Part shown: positions 1 through 14,174 of the stretch, in pieces
Position numbering within the stretch: the stretch's first letter is position 1
How the letters are laid out: every line of letters begins with the position of its first letter
From: Physcia stellaris
Taxonomy: Eukaryota; Ascomycota; Lecanoromycetes; Caliciales; Physciaceae
Length of the DNA: 64,000 nt
NCBI GenBank assembly: GCA_018902385.1
Contig: JABSSW010000051.1
Location: 248,001 to 312,000, forward strand
Direction of reading: 5' to 3'
Translations under genes and position numbers: made by a program
The notes under the pieces: generated by a model
The model's input: only the letters and a program-made list of their open reading frames with translations
The model's database searches: none
Told to the model about the DNA's origin: nothing

Positions 1-3000
1 CGACGAGGAGCACCCTTCGGCCAGCCGTTAGTGAGGATCGTGTGAGAAGCTCGGGACCATCATCTGTGGTGACGGGGACGCTGACTTTAAAGGGGTAGGT
101 AGGTATATGCGCCTTCGGTGAAGAAGGAGGAAAGAGGCACCTCTTTGCTTTTCATGTGTCTGTTGGCGTAAATGCTCATGCCAAGACGAACCACACATTG
201 TAGCCGTTCGTCTGGAGGGCTTGCCTTCCGAATGGAGAGGAGCTCGGTGGAGACATCACTCGAGACGTTAAGGTTTGAGGTTGGTGCGATGCAGCCGTCG
301 TGAGCGCTGGACGCCATTAGACGAAGGATGCTTCGCCGGAGTGCAGCGATGCCGCTGGCGATGTGTGCTGTGAAGCTCTCGGTGGTTTTGGGAGAGGGTC
401 GGTTCATCAGATATGGTGGTGAATTGCATGACTTGGCTTTCGACGATGCCAGAGACGGGAATAAGGACACCTTCGACACTTGGTGGTTGCTGTGGGTCTT
501 GTGAGGCCTGCGGCTACAATGCCAGCGAATTCCATGCTGCGTAGGATGAGGAATGAGAAATTTACATAAGATCTGAAAGAATAGCACCTATACCAGCTAG
601 AGAGCTACCTTTAAGCATGGCAGCTTAGACAATATCGCCAGTCTTGCCGTTTGTTGTGGGATCGGTGTGTTTAATATCGTAACTCGGCCTGCTGAACCAC
701 TGGCCAAATACCAAAGATGCTGGTGGGTACCTGAATATTCTTTTGATATCATACGCGTTGAAAGCAGCCGATCGACTGCAGAGTTCTGGGGCGCCATGGT
801 GCCACATAGATTGCTTTCGTAGAAAACTACTTTCAGCCTCTTCCGCGTGGCAAGATACAAAGCGTTCGTGACTAGTACCATAATCGATGTTGTAGTAGAC
901 CTCATTCTCTTACCAACAGGTGTAAGTGTTAAGCTAGCCGTCTATCCCCGATGTATCCCAACAACCGGGCGTCAGGTCCTTCCTTTAAGCTATGACACCC
1001 AGACGCTGCTAGGGATTCATTGGATCTAGACCATGGTTGGAGTTGTTTGGTGTCGTTGAATTTGTCGAGCGTTTGTGAACCTGTGAGACCAAACCTGGTT
1101 GGTCTGTACGGAAAGCAGAGCTTTGAAGTGCCAGAGCATGTGCAGCGAAAAATTGGGTAGGATAATATTAGAGCTCGCATTCCGACTTAAGCAGCCCACG
1201 AGATCCTGGATTTGAGGGCTGAAAACAGTATTTTCTCGAGATAGGGAAGGAATTGGTCACGATCGGGCAATGTAGAGTGGAAGGACAAATTCGAATAAGG
1301 CTCTGATGAGATGATGAGTTGACGAGACTACTCCACTGGATATTTGGCAGCTTGAACGATGTCTCGATCCCGTGAATTTAACCGATCGAACAAAACGATA
1401 CAGTAAGCAAGGATTTCTGGTGTCGTAGACCCTCCATTACCCGACAACTCGATGGCTTCAGCTTGCTCTGTTTAGTTGGATTGCTCCATGACTAAATATT
1501 ACTGGCTAAGCATTGACATCGAGGCTCAGCATTTTTTGTAGAGGATAATGCTCGCTTAGCCTTCACGGTTGTCCGTAGAGACGTGGGGTTGTTAAGCATC
1601 CAAGTACGCCGGCACGCCCGAAGCACGTCCGATGGCCATGACCAGTGTCGGAACAACGGCCGAGACGATCAAAGCTTTTCTTGGATCTTTTGCGATGTGC
1701 GGGATCTTGGGTACCTTAAATAGTGTTGGTAGCAGATCAACGCGTTTCAAAGTGCTCTTTTCCCCTTAGCGCTTCACAGAATAGATCAAGGCTGATCTGG
1801 AACGTCCGGGGGCACCATGGACCACGTTGATATCACGACCTCTCCACAGCCGTCAGCTGCAGCTACAAATGTGTTTCTTGTTCTCTATCCCACATATGTG
1901 GCCTGGAATTCGAGTGACGCAGACCTCTGAATGCTTGCCTTTAAAGCAATTTAGATAAACATTCGCAGCCATTGAAGGAATGGTGAACTTATCTCTTTGC
2001 TCTTCAGGTAACAAAATGTAGATGGAGGATCCCCTTAGCATATTGGTCGAAATTGGTGAAAGCTCACCTGCGTAATAAAACTTTCACACACATCCATTGG
2101 CGCAGCGGACAGTAAGTCTTGAGGAACCTGCGAACAGAAGGTCTTGAGAGATTTGCGGACAGCTAGCCATAGTCATGGAAAGGAGGTATTATAAGATAAG
2201 GACGGAATACGCCATATCGATCCCTATGAGTTGATACGATCAATGCACTACTTGGATTCATGCCGAGAAAACCCTTCTTCTATCTACTGTACTATTCATC
2301 AGCAATAAATTGGGTATTGATCATCGAAAAGAAAAATTAAAGCAGCCTGGCCGACAGGATTCAAGAATGACGTTTCCGCGCCCTGCTGCAGCATCTGGAC
2401 AGCCAAATACATCAACCAGACCAGTATTCAAATCTTGCTGATGTTTTGCTTTGTAATGGGTAGGCAGACTTGATATCCAGCTTGGGACTAGTATTCCTTG
2501 CCTACAGGTTTTCTACTCAAGTGGAGGTCAGGTTTACGAGCCGAAAGCCTGCGCATCTACTTGCTTCATCATGCGAACTTTCCGTATAGGTGAGGAGAGA
2601 AACTAAGATTGCTTGTTGAGCACAAGGTAGAGACCAATGGATTGTGATCAACCTAGCTTTGCGGCATATTCAACTCAAAACTGAGGGAATTGCAGCAGTA
2701 ATAAAGCTCAAGCGCTCAGACTAGACTTCTTGTAGATACCAGCAACGATTTCCATGGAAACGTACTACACCGGAGTTCAACCAAAGTAAAGCTATGCCAT
2801 TTTAGCATCATCACAATACGCGGACTAAGCTTACTATTATTATTTATAAAGGGAAGTGGAGCGGTTGTCTCTGACGTGAGCGCAAGATCTTGGACACCAG
2901 AGCTTCGGACTTTAATGTGCCGTCATGAGTATCATTGCCGCTACATCTTAGCTCAAGCTCAACAAGCTGAGGCCAACGTTGTAACGAGCCGACATCACGG

Positions 3001-4920
3001 CAGAGCTCTGGAAATAACCTAATCGATAGTTCATGGAGAAGTTAGGACTTCCACCTGTACTAACCGCAGCCCTTGGGCGATCGTGCACGGGGAAAAGGAA
3101 GATTAAGACAGTCAAAGCACGGCTTTAACCCGGTGAAGTGTCTACGGTTGGATCAAATAAGCCGCGATAACCGTATGTCCCGTTGCGGAAGAAAAATGAG
3201 ATACTGAAAAACTTAGACTTGGACACAGCCTACCAGCGAATGCGTTGCGCTCGCGTTTGGGTGGAAGTTCCACGCCTCACGGTCCGTCCAAAGAACGTTA
3301 TTGTGTGGTGTCACCGCCAATGATTAAGAGTCGGTTGGAAAAGAGACGACGTCGAGCGTGGGGAAGATGCTGATAAAGGAGGTGCCGTAATCGAGATCCC
3401 AGAAGAGCTTGAGGGAAGGTGATGTATTAGGTAAGTTACGCAGCAGCACGCGCGAGCATAAGCGATTGTCGGGTCGCTCGAACCACACAGAATTGCTCTG
3501 TCCTGCACACAGCCCCAATGGAGTAAAGAGCTTTGGCGAAGCGCTGCAAGCTTGTGCACGAAGCATCGTCGATGACGCATCCCACATGTCATTTCTCCAA
3601 AGCCTGGAGTCTAGCTTTTATGTAGACTTCCAGGCAAGGAGTATCTGGGCAAGGAATACGAGAAGCGGGAAGTGGTAATACCGTAGTAGAGCGCCAATGG
3701 AGGCTGTGCATGAATGACCCGAAGCCGTGAGGCTGCGAACCACCTTCTGGAAGAGTGGCGCCGCCTTCTAGCTGCCTTCTAGAGGGTGTTCTAGCGATCG
3801 GAGAATTAATTGCACGCGCTCGTGCCCTGAGCTCGTAAATGTGTCGTGCGTAGATCCTTCGGACATTGACTATGGAGTCGCACACGGCCTTGGGCAGGAC
3901 GTTGATGTATGGAAGATTGCCGGTGAAACAAGCTGAGAGACATGGCTTTTCCTGTGCAACCCACCCCGAGTACAAGTTTCACCCCCTATCTCCACTGTCA
4001 GCATCCATCAACGCATCAATGAGCAGCAATCCGCCACGCACACCAAAGGACCTAGATACATATGTGAGGCTGGAAGCAGCTGTGGGTGGACTTGAGATAG
4101 CCGACCGAGTTCGATTGGCGACCGTGGCAGCACACAGGTCTGGTGGCCGTTGAGGTGTAAGGAGTGGATCGCTAGAACCACAAGGGCTTGCTTCCGCAAG
4201 CCGAAGCCCAGCGTGCTGCGCCGAGGAGAGCCGGCATACATTTGTCTCGGTATGGCTCATGAATGTCGGTGATAGCCAAGTACGGAGGAGGTAGTATGAT
4301 AGAGTAGCTGCTCGTCGCCAAAAGCATCCATGATGCTTCGAATCTGTCCGAGTCGAGGACTCGTCTTCAGAAGTTGGCAGCTGGCCCCCTCAACGGCGGC
4401 ATGGCCCAGGTGCAGGCGAGGGCAGGCATGACGCGCAGGTACAGGTACGAGATACCGCAATAGTGTCCAGACTCCAGGCTGCATCTGTCTCGAAATGGGC
4501 ACACAGGTGACGTTTGGCGCTCTCGTCCAATGAGCCGTCTGTGCGGGCCTGGCATGCTGGACAGGGATATGTCCCAGTGAATGTCCCGTGACGACGAGGG
4601 AAAGGCGAAAGAATGATCGTCGGTGCATGTTCTTTATCCTTAGAGCTGCATTCGCGTCAAGCGTAGAAGCTTTGGAAGGCTTCCATGCTGGCTTCCATGC
4701 GTGCCACTTGCGAGTCTAGTCGATCCCCATCTCGACCATTCCCGGAGCCTGTGACGCGAGTCCCAGCTGGATGGATTGAAAGCAATAGAGGATGCCTGTC
4801 GATGCCGTGGCCAGTGGCATTGGAATGGCCAGATAGATCCTCCTTGTCACCCTGCACCCGTCGCACGAATTCGCCAATGGGTCGTGGTATTGGGCCAGCG
4901 TCCATGGGGACTCCGGCCGG
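1..4920. other. Gene-poor stretch without a recognisable gene
   Basis: Nearly 5 kb in which I find no open frame that resembles a known family or that can be extended by plausible splicing. The longest frames (minus strand at about 87-587, 3589-3975 and 4257-4628) are short, of mixed composition and overlap each other on both strands. Base composition is like the genic parts of the window, so this is not an AT-rich mutated island. It could be the eroded remains of genes, or a subterminal or accessory spacer. I do not assign a product. Confidence 0.5.
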
Positions 4921-6563
4921 TTGACTAGCAAAGCTTCGCCAATCAATCCAAGACGCCAAACCCTCCCACTTTTTTCACCGCTGTCAATCCTCCACCTCCT
5001 TTACCGTCGACTCGATCCCATTGTCCCAAAAAGACTCCGGCCCCTATCCTCACTGCGCCTGATTATGTCCTTGGTCGCGCTTACCCCTCTGCCTGGACCG
5101 ACTGCTGCTGTGAGACCTCATTTTCGGCTCCCCCTTGCTTCTCCGTCCCCCTGTCACCCCACTCTCTCGCACGCGGCTGTTGGTTACCATTGTAACATCA
5201 ATCGACATTCAAGAGCCCGGCGTCCAGGTACTGCACATAAGCCCGACTCCAACTGCTTGCACTGTTGTCACTTCACCGCTTCCTCTCGCCTCCTCCATCC
5301 TCGTCAACCTGCAAAACCGCATCTCTATTGAGCACCCATCCTCGACCCTCGGAAATCCTCACTCTCCTCCTGAGCCACCTTCGTACAGGGAGCTCGATCT
5401 TGAATGGGGTTCCAGAGGCAGATATTGAGTAGCCCTTCAGTGTTCCACATCTATCTCAGAGCATGTGCGTAAAAAAGCCCCTCTTTGTTCCGGCATGCCA
5501 GAGCCGTCCGAGCTTCAGTGCTGGTACGAGACCTGTGTCGGATTGCTAATCGAACGATAGCTACTTAGGAAATCATTTCATACGATCTTCATAACGGCTA
5601 GGCCCTGAATTGGATTGAGGCTTGCTAAAGACTGGCTCGCAAGATTGGAAGTCAAGCAAAGTGACCCCTCGACGACGCAGGTTCCCTTTCATTTTTGACG
5701 CCTATAACACCACGTACTTTCAGTTCACCAGTCTTCCGAAACTCAGCGGTTGCATAGCAATCTCGGCGTCCTCTTTTTTAAAAAGCCGTGCGACTTTGAG
5801 ATTCACATCTTTGCGGACGAACAGGTGAATCGAGCGAGAAATCTGCTGCGTCTACCCGGGGAACCGTGGTTCCGAGATCTACCTCATAATAAGAGTCTCT
5901 GGTTCAAGATCGGGAAGCAGCATCGGTATCACCAACCCGAGACAACTCGCGATTCAGATTCGTCATCTCTTGCGCACTAGACAGTGTATTTAAAAGTCTC
6001 CGGCGAGTGGGTTGAGGTATAGAAGGGCTAGAATCGTGGACGCGAAGGCCTATCGTCGCCTCTGAACAGACCTGCAGCGAAGAGCAGAACGACTGGTCTG
6101 GAAAAGCTTCATCTCAGAGTCGGCGAAGCTACATTTGACACATTCCAGTCTTGAACTCGAGCTTACACCACCAATGCTGCAGACCCGGTAAGTGCTGATA
6201 CCTCGCATCAATCTCATTCTTCAAACGTGCAACAACTCTTATTTTCGAATTCGAGTTGCTCATACGAGTCTCACTCTTCGCTATTCAACTCCGATTGCTT
6301 TTGATAGCTTTTCCAAATTGGCTCGGTTTTCGTTAAATAGTGTGCTGACTCCTAATACTGACTTATCTTGACATTGTGCAGGGCCATACTTGACTTGACA
6401 CTGCTTACCGACTAATCCGACTTGGCCATATCAGTGTCATCGACCTACAATTCACTTGAAACGCTAACGCCTACATCCGAACACTCTGCAATCCAGGTTT
6501 TGGCAGTCGTTGACGAGTGCAGAATCATTTGTCACTCCAAGTAGCCGTCATAGCATATTCACC
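4921..6563 (+). promoter_or_regulatory. Long upstream and leader region of the C2H2 regulator gene
   Basis: About 1.6 kb without a convincing gene ahead of the zinc-finger gene starting at 6564. The part around 4960-5180 and 5270-5380 is rich in C and T on the plus strand, the pyrimidine-rich composition typical of filamentous-fungal promoters and leaders. Very long leaders are common for fungal regulatory genes. No specific binding site is claimed. Confidence 0.4.
6188..6381 (+). other. Probable 5' leader intron of the C2H2 regulator gene
   Basis: A strong donor (GTAAGTG) at 6188 pairs with an acceptor ending TTGTGCAG at 6381. A TACTGAC-like branch site lies about 25 nt before the acceptor. 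At 194 nt it is longer than most introns here, which fits a leader intron. Transcript data would be needed to confirm it. Confidence 0.35.
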
Positions 6564-8033
<1,470 letters not shown>

Positions 8034-8763
8034 AGTCTTCAAAGTCGACAGCGTTTGTGATTTTTCCTTGAAGGTCTAGATAGATTAAGGTATACCCAGG
8101 TGGAGGCGAATATGTACAACTACGGGGTTTGCTCTGCTTTCCATCATCGAGGATAAACAGTACTTTCGCAATTTTTTATTAAGCGAGTGGAAGATTTGCA
8201 GGCTGGCCTTTTGTAAGGGTTAGAAGGGGTGCGTTTCCGGCTTTGTCTGTGTGCATCTGGGTGTAGCTTTTAGACCGATTATTACGTAGATACCAATGCT
8301 TTTGAGATAGCCTGGATCTAACTAGTCTTTCCAAGACATCCACATATTCTGTCATAGCACAACATCGAGCCTGCTCCGCCGACCCCACCAGATCGTTGGG
8401 TTGCCTATAAAGACGGAATTGAATCTTGCATTGCGAGGGGGAAAGGTCATGACGGCGCCCAGTTGTTGGAAAGCCTAATCGAATCGTCGGACTGAAAAGC
8501 CGTGGGCCCCTGAAGTCAATGTTTGTAAGTTGCTTGAACGGGCCCTGATTCCAAGAAATCAGGAAAGGATGATAATAATAACGGTAGTAGCACGTCGTTT
8601 TGCTGCTCTTGTTGGTACAAAGGTCCTTGGCTGAGAGATGTTTCTCATACTACCACTCGGACGAGGCTATTCACAATGTACTCCCTACTGAAGCCCTGAC
8701 ACATGCTCGCTCTGCAAAAAAGTCTTGCCATACCCCCTTTTTCTTCTCCATCGATGCCTATCT
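8034..8763. other. Convergent 3' intergenic region
   Basis: About 730 bp between the stop codons of the C2H2 gene (plus) and the thiolase gene (minus). It should hold both 3' untranslated regions. I see no further gene. Confidence 0.5.
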
Positions 8764-10085
8764 CTACTCCTTAACCCAAACAGCCGCCATCCCCATCCCC
8801 GTGCCCACACACATACTCGTCACCCCAACCCTCTCGCCTCTCCGCCCCAATTCACTAAACAACGTACTCACCTGCCTCGCTCCGGTCGCCCCCAACGGAT
8901 GCCCAAAAGCTATCGCGCCTCCGTTCGGATTCACTTTCTTTTCGTCCAACCCCAGTTTCTTGATACACCATACGCATTGACTCGCAAACGCCTCGTTTAT
9001 CTCGTAGATATCGACGTCGGAGATGGAGATGCCGGCTTTGGACAAGGCGACGGGTATCGCTTTCCAGGGCCCGATGCCCATGAGGAGCGGTGGCACGCCT
9101 ACGATGGAGGAGGTGATGTATTTGCCGAGGATGGGCTGGTTGAGGCGTTGGGCGGTGGAGCGTTTCATGAGGAGGACAGCGGCTGCGCCGTCTGAGATTT
9201 GGGATGCGTTGCCGGCGTGGATGCTGCCGTCTTTGGCGAAGGCGGGTTTTATCTTCGATAATGACTCGGCGGTGATGCCATCTCTGATCCCGTCGTCTTT
9301 GGAAACTGTAATAGTGCTCTCTTCATCTGTTTTCGGATCGATGAATTTGGTTGTCATGGGTGCGATTTCGGCGTCGAAGCGGCCGGCTTGTTGCGCTGCG
9401 AGCGCTTTCTGGTAAGATGCGGCGGCGAAGGAGTCTTGATCTCTCCGAGATATCTTTCGGTCTTTCGCCATTTGCTCACTGAGAACACCCATTGGGACTT
9501 TGCAATTTTTGGCTTCCGGGTGGCTTTCGAGGAGTTCGGAGAATTCGGTCACTGCCCCGGGGCCGTATTGAGAGGACATTGACTCGACGCCACTGCCTAT
9601 ACCGATCTCGATCATACCAGATCGAATTGCGTTTGCAATGTCAGATATCGCTTGTAGTCCGCTGCTACATTGTCGATTTAGGCTTTTCAAGGCTGTTGTT
9701 TCGGGGAATCCGGCGACCAAAGCAGCGGCTCTGAACTCGGTAGCGCCTGCTCCTGGGGCGAGGACATTGCCGACAGCAATATCTTCGACGAGGGAGGGAT
9801 CAATCTTTGAGCGTTGGATCAAGGATTTGAGGGTATGTGCGAGGAGGTCGGCGCCCGGGGTATCTTTGAAGCCGCCACGGCCACCTTTGGTGAGAGGAGT
9901 GCGGAGAGCACAGGTAACCACTATGTCATCGGCACTCTTGGTAAGAAGTGCTTCACGACCGCGTTGAATGTCGGCTTCGGAGGCGGAAAGGTGTGAGGTG
10001 AATTGGGACAGACGTTGTAGAGCTGAATGAATTCAGCCTCCTTGGGCGCTTTGGGGGTTAAAGAGCCATGCTTACCTGAAGACAT
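8764..10085 (-). CDS. POT1: Peroxisomal 3-ketoacyl-CoA thiolase
   Basis: Two exons on the minus strand (10076-10085 and 8764-10022) give 422 residues, the usual size. The first exon is only 10 nt (ATG plus seven bases), followed by a 53-nt intron. The spliced N-terminus carries a type 2 peroxisomal targeting signal, RLSQFTSHL at residues 7-15, matching R-L-x5-H-L. Thiolase landmarks are all present: nucleophile Cys in QCSSG (about residue 122), NEAF, the His of GHPLG (about 378) and the second catalytic Cys in MCVGTGMG (about 408). The enzyme cleaves 3-ketoacyl-CoA with CoA to release acetyl-CoA in the last step of beta-oxidation. The PTS2 separates it from the cytosolic acetoacetyl-CoA thiolase of sterol synthesis. 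Import would use the Pex7 receptor. Confidence 0.93.
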
Positions 10086-10410
10086 GATGGATCTTCAATC
10101 GAACGAATATCAAAGAACAGTGATTGCCAGACTTCTGGACTAGAATTCGCGGCAATGTAGGAAGAGAAAGTGGTCAAGAAGGACACTTGGAATTTGTCAT
10201 GCACCGCCTCATGAACTCCTGGTTTCTCCTGGAGAAGATGAACCTCGGCTTCCGCGGCTGCACGTGTTTCTGGAATCCCTGCGTCGATCATCATCTGTCA
10301 CATGCGAGTCACGCTATGGTGGTGTTTGCTGCTGATTTCTCGCTTGATGTTTCCTTACTTTTGATGAATACTGGAAAATAACGATTGCCGTATGAAAACT
10401 GTCTGGAGAT
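10086..10410. other. Spacer between two minus-strand genes
   Basis: 325 bp holding the promoter and leader of the thiolase gene and the 3' end of the neighbouring gene, both on the minus strand. No gene or specific site was recognised. Confidence 0.45.
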
Positions 10411-12268
10411 TCACGAGTCCCGCCAAGGATCGTCATCCATGATAGCGTTTCCATATAGGTCGAACCCGCGTGTCGACTTTTGATCCTCAGTTGCTGGTGA
10501 TTTGGGCTCATGATTTTCCGGGTTGGCTCCGTTCTCGTCCTCATATACCGGTGTAGGCGGCAGAAAGTTGATATCAAAGTACTCGTCATCTGTAGCGACT
10601 CTGCCGCTGATACACAGCGTTCGTCTCAATATCGATTCGTCCAGTCGCTGGTCTTGATGCTCTGCTGCAACGTGATCTAAAAAGTCCCCTTTCTTCGTAA
10701 TCATTGGCGCCGGTAGCCCCTGTAAGACGCAAAAAATGCACCGGTAGTCGTATATCCTTTCTCTGCTCTTTTTGATCGCAACATGAGATTTCGCCAGGAA
10801 CGCCCACCGGTATCGGATCAGGGGGATGCCATTAGTCTTGAATTCCCAAACAGAGTCGTCGAAAAAGAAGTCTTTCCTTCTCTTACAAGCTCTTCCTTCA
10901 AAGACGCATTTTTTATTCTGACATCCCCAATACCACGATTCGCCGGTCTTTGCTGTTGAGTTGTTCCGCAGCTTCACACCATCACCAATGAGGCCAGCCT
11001 GAAGGTAGTATGCGCCTTTGCAAAAGCCGCCATAGTCATTTTCTGGTGATGGTAACGTCATGGTTGTAACAGAAGTAGCGCGAGACGAAAAGGACGACCT
11101 CTTACCAGTCTCATCAGCCTGATAATGAGAATATTTTTCCCATGGATTGCTACTAATTCCGCGGTCTGATGGTGTCGCGTCGTTGATAGCAGGAGATACC
11201 ACAGGGGACTTAGAGCTGTATGATTCCAACGGCGGCGAGATGAGTGCTTCATCCTGAGGAGAAGATGGTGGGCTCGGAAGGTGGGATGCATGGGGTGGTC
11301 CGCGTCGAAGGAACGACTTGAGTTTATTAGATGATCTCGGTCTTGGGGACGTTGAAGACAGCTCGTTGTTGACCCGAGAATCTCCGATCGCAACATAGTA
11401 AGGATTCTGCGGCGGCATATGGATAGGTAAACCTTCTTTGAACGGCGAAACAGCCACGTTTCGTGAAACGTCCAAGTTCGGCTGTGGTTCGACGCTGCTG
11501 TTCTGTAGAAGTCCGGTTGGCCTAACACTACGTGGGATCGGTGCCGCTACTGCCATTCTCATGTGAAGCTCATACAACGCGCTGACAGCTTTAATCCTAG
11601 CGATGTCTGAAATATCGACAAGCAGGGAAAAGTCTATCAGGTCATCATTGCCAGCGGCAGGATGTAGATGCTTTAGCAGCGAGCTTTGAAGGGCGATCAG
11701 GATATCCTTGAGGGAATCTTCCGCGATCTCTGTCCCATTTTAGCACATACTCAAGGGTCACAGAGCCTAAGATCTTCTTGAAAGATGCTGAAGAAAGTAC
11801 AACGTAGGCTGAAGGATAGCGATGCTAAGAATTCCTCTGGCTGCTTAAATTGCTGCGCTAGCGCAAGAACGGGGACAAAAGACTTTTGCAAAAAAAGTGT
11901 TTCGGTAAATGTCAACATCATCGAGGGTAGAGTCGTGGTGGAATATCAATCGCTTCACGACATCCTAGTCCTGAACTAAGGAAGGAGCGTGCGCTCAAGA
12001 GACATATGTCCATGATGTCTTGAGATTCCCGTGACTTACTATCTCCAATGGCAAAAGCCTGTCCAAATCTTTCAATCCCATTCTTCTTGGCTTCTTCCAC
12101 AGCTGGCGGGCCACGTGATAACGATTCCTCGAGATATTTGGTCGGAGGCGGTGCTTTTTTACGTGCTCGCTTCTCTTTGATCTCTGCTACAATTCGACCT
12201 CCGTCCCTATAAGCACTTACCACAGCGGCGACCGCACCCACAACCGCGAACACTTCGAGACCCGACAT
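10411..12268 (-). CDS. Unknown fungal protein with hydrophobic N-terminus and Cys/His-rich C-terminal region
   Basis: Two exons on the minus strand (12040-12268 and 10411-11729) give 515 residues. The start gives MSGLEVFAVVGAVAAVVSAY, a hydrophobic N-terminal segment of the kind found in many fungal proteins that share an N-terminal domain with NACHT/STAND-type receptors. A basic, charged stretch follows. The middle (about residues 150-280) is Ser/Pro-rich. The last 200 residues have Cys pairs (GFCKG, WGCQNKKCVFEGRACKRRKD, YRCIFCVLQG) and end in DHVAAEHQD, suggesting a zinc-binding or degraded C2H2-like module. I do not recognise a named family. The single intron (310 nt) is much longer than its neighbours. 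It was chosen because it joins the frames in phase and gives a helical stretch (KIAEDSLKDILIALQSSLLK) fitting this protein type. Confidence 0.65.
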
Positions 12269-13431
12269 TGAACAGGAAGACTTTGAGCGCTCACTAATGC
12301 TAGAGAGGCTACTAAGCTTTATAATTGAATTGAAGCTTAGCTCATGAGGTTGATAGATAAATGGGAAAGATGACAAGTGCCCAGACGATACAATACGAGA
12401 TGAAGGTAGGCATTCACGGCATTACCTTTTCCCTTCGCAAGGCTGAGGCCGATAAGCATCATGCAGATCAGTAGGCAGGTAGACTTGGCGCGGGGTTGCA
12501 CTGGCGGAAGGCAGCATGAGATAAGCATGAAACGCCTACTGAGGACTTCCTTCGATCAACACCTGGAAGTTACTCAGTCAACAATAATATGTACCTACCA
12601 CACACCCTGTGCTATCCCCTGCCTGACCTATTAGGGTGACATCTTGCTTGAGAAAAGTAGCTACTACTGCCCTAGGCAGCGTGGCCATGATGCTTTGTTG
12701 ATTGAAATAGGTCTCTTTTCCCACCACGGGCAAGGAAAGCGCCATACAACATCATTTCTAGTGGTCTTCTGGACCCATCGGGTTTTCGCCCTGGCTTTCC
12801 ACATGCGCACGTTTCTTCTCCGCAGGCTCATTGGGATCTTCTTGACCTCGTCATGGCTCCGTGTACCTTCATCTTGTTCCCCCGGTATCTTGGACTGGTT
12901 CGATACGGGTTGTGCGGTACTAGGAGTGGCCTCCGATGGACCATCGGTGGCCCTGGACGTCTTGACGTCCGACTGCTCGCTGCTTGTGGATTGGGATTGC
13001 TCGTGTCACCGGAGACGTGTCGCTTGGCCAGAAAAGAAGGGCTGGAATAACCTAATGGATGGTGAGATCAGAAGTGGTCCTCGGTACAATGGCAAATAAG
13101 TAAAAGTGAGCTAAATGTACGGAAAGCCCCAGCTGTGAGGTTGAGAGGGGAGCGAGCGGTGTATATTGGGAGTTTGACAGGCCTCATGGTGATACTAAGG
13201 TCAAGGTCGACGTGTTTGTCACAATTATCCGTCCGGGGCTGAGCGTATGAGGCAGTAATTAATTGGAATTTGATATGGAGGACTTGTCGCTTCAGCCATA
13301 TTCTTTGCGATTTAACATGCATACGTCATTGTTCGATGAGGCTCAAAAGATGGCCGTCGGGCCGAGACGGTTGGCAATTGGGAGCGGGGATGTCACCAGT
13401 CATCCCTGATTCCATCAGTGGGGATGCAGTA
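12269..13431. other. Intergenic region with no assignable gene
   Basis: About 1.2 kb between the 515-aa gene and the MITE-like element. A plus-strand frame at about 12644-13099 has no ATG in a convincing position and no family resemblance, so I leave it out as a gene. Confidence 0.4.
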
Positions 13432-13466
13432 CCTTAGCGGGCGAAGGGGGTCCTCAGAAATGATCC
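13432..13466 (+). repeat. Left terminal inverted repeat of the MITE-like element
   Basis: 35 bp matching the reverse complement of 14175-14209 with one mismatch. The end keeps runs of G and CC/CT dinucleotides, unlike the element interior. Confidence 0.85.
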
Positions 13467-14174
13467 CTGTATGAGTGTCTTATTACTGCTAGTCTCAAAT
13501 AGCACTAAATCAATAACAAAGTCATCGTTTTAGCAAAATGATTCTGTCACGATCTGTATGAAAATGATAAATTTTTTCAATACATTGATCAAATTCAAGA
13601 AACGATACGAAAATAAATGATTTGTTTCAATGTATTATTATCATGAATCAACGACATTGATTTCGATACGCACGACACGTCAAGTATTAGCATTTGCAAA
13701 ATGATTGCGCATTGATCGTCTTGTGATTGAGTTCTGAAATGTGATTGGATTTCGAAGCTTGGCATTAAGGGTTCAATTTTTTGAAGTTTTTGATGCGCAC
13801 GGACGTTTGCAGCACTTCGCTAGATGCACAGTTGTTCTCACATCAACACCATAGTGAATTGAATGTCAGATTCGTGAGATTCGCGCAAATTTGGGTCTGG
13901 GTGAAAGCGAAACGTGCGATTTTACGGGTGGGTGTGGATGGCGCATGCAGGTGTTGCTAACTGGCTCGCCCATCAATCAGGATTCACGCCAAGGCCCAAG
14001 GGACATGATTGCAATTGCAAAACGATTGGATTTTGCATACGATTGGATTTTAAATACGATTGAATACGATTACAATCATTTCAAAACGAGCTATTATAGC
14101 GCGAAGTCAATGTCTGCAACTGCATTGTTTTAAAACAGTACTCGATACAAACATGTTATCTCTCAACTCCTCAA

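Noticed and set aside
87-587. 166-codon minus-strand frame as a regulator fragment
   Set aside because: No motif that I can name. Overlapping frames and lack of splice continuity make it unsupported.
4257-4628. Possible lone zinc finger (C-x2-C ... H-x3-H) on the minus strand near 4550
   Set aside because: The spacing between Cys and His is too long for a classical finger and the frame closes shortly after. Chance is likely.
5885-5910. GGTTCAAGATC resembling a tRNA B box
   Set aside because: No matching A box at the right distance and no cloverleaf could be drawn. No tRNA gene is claimed.
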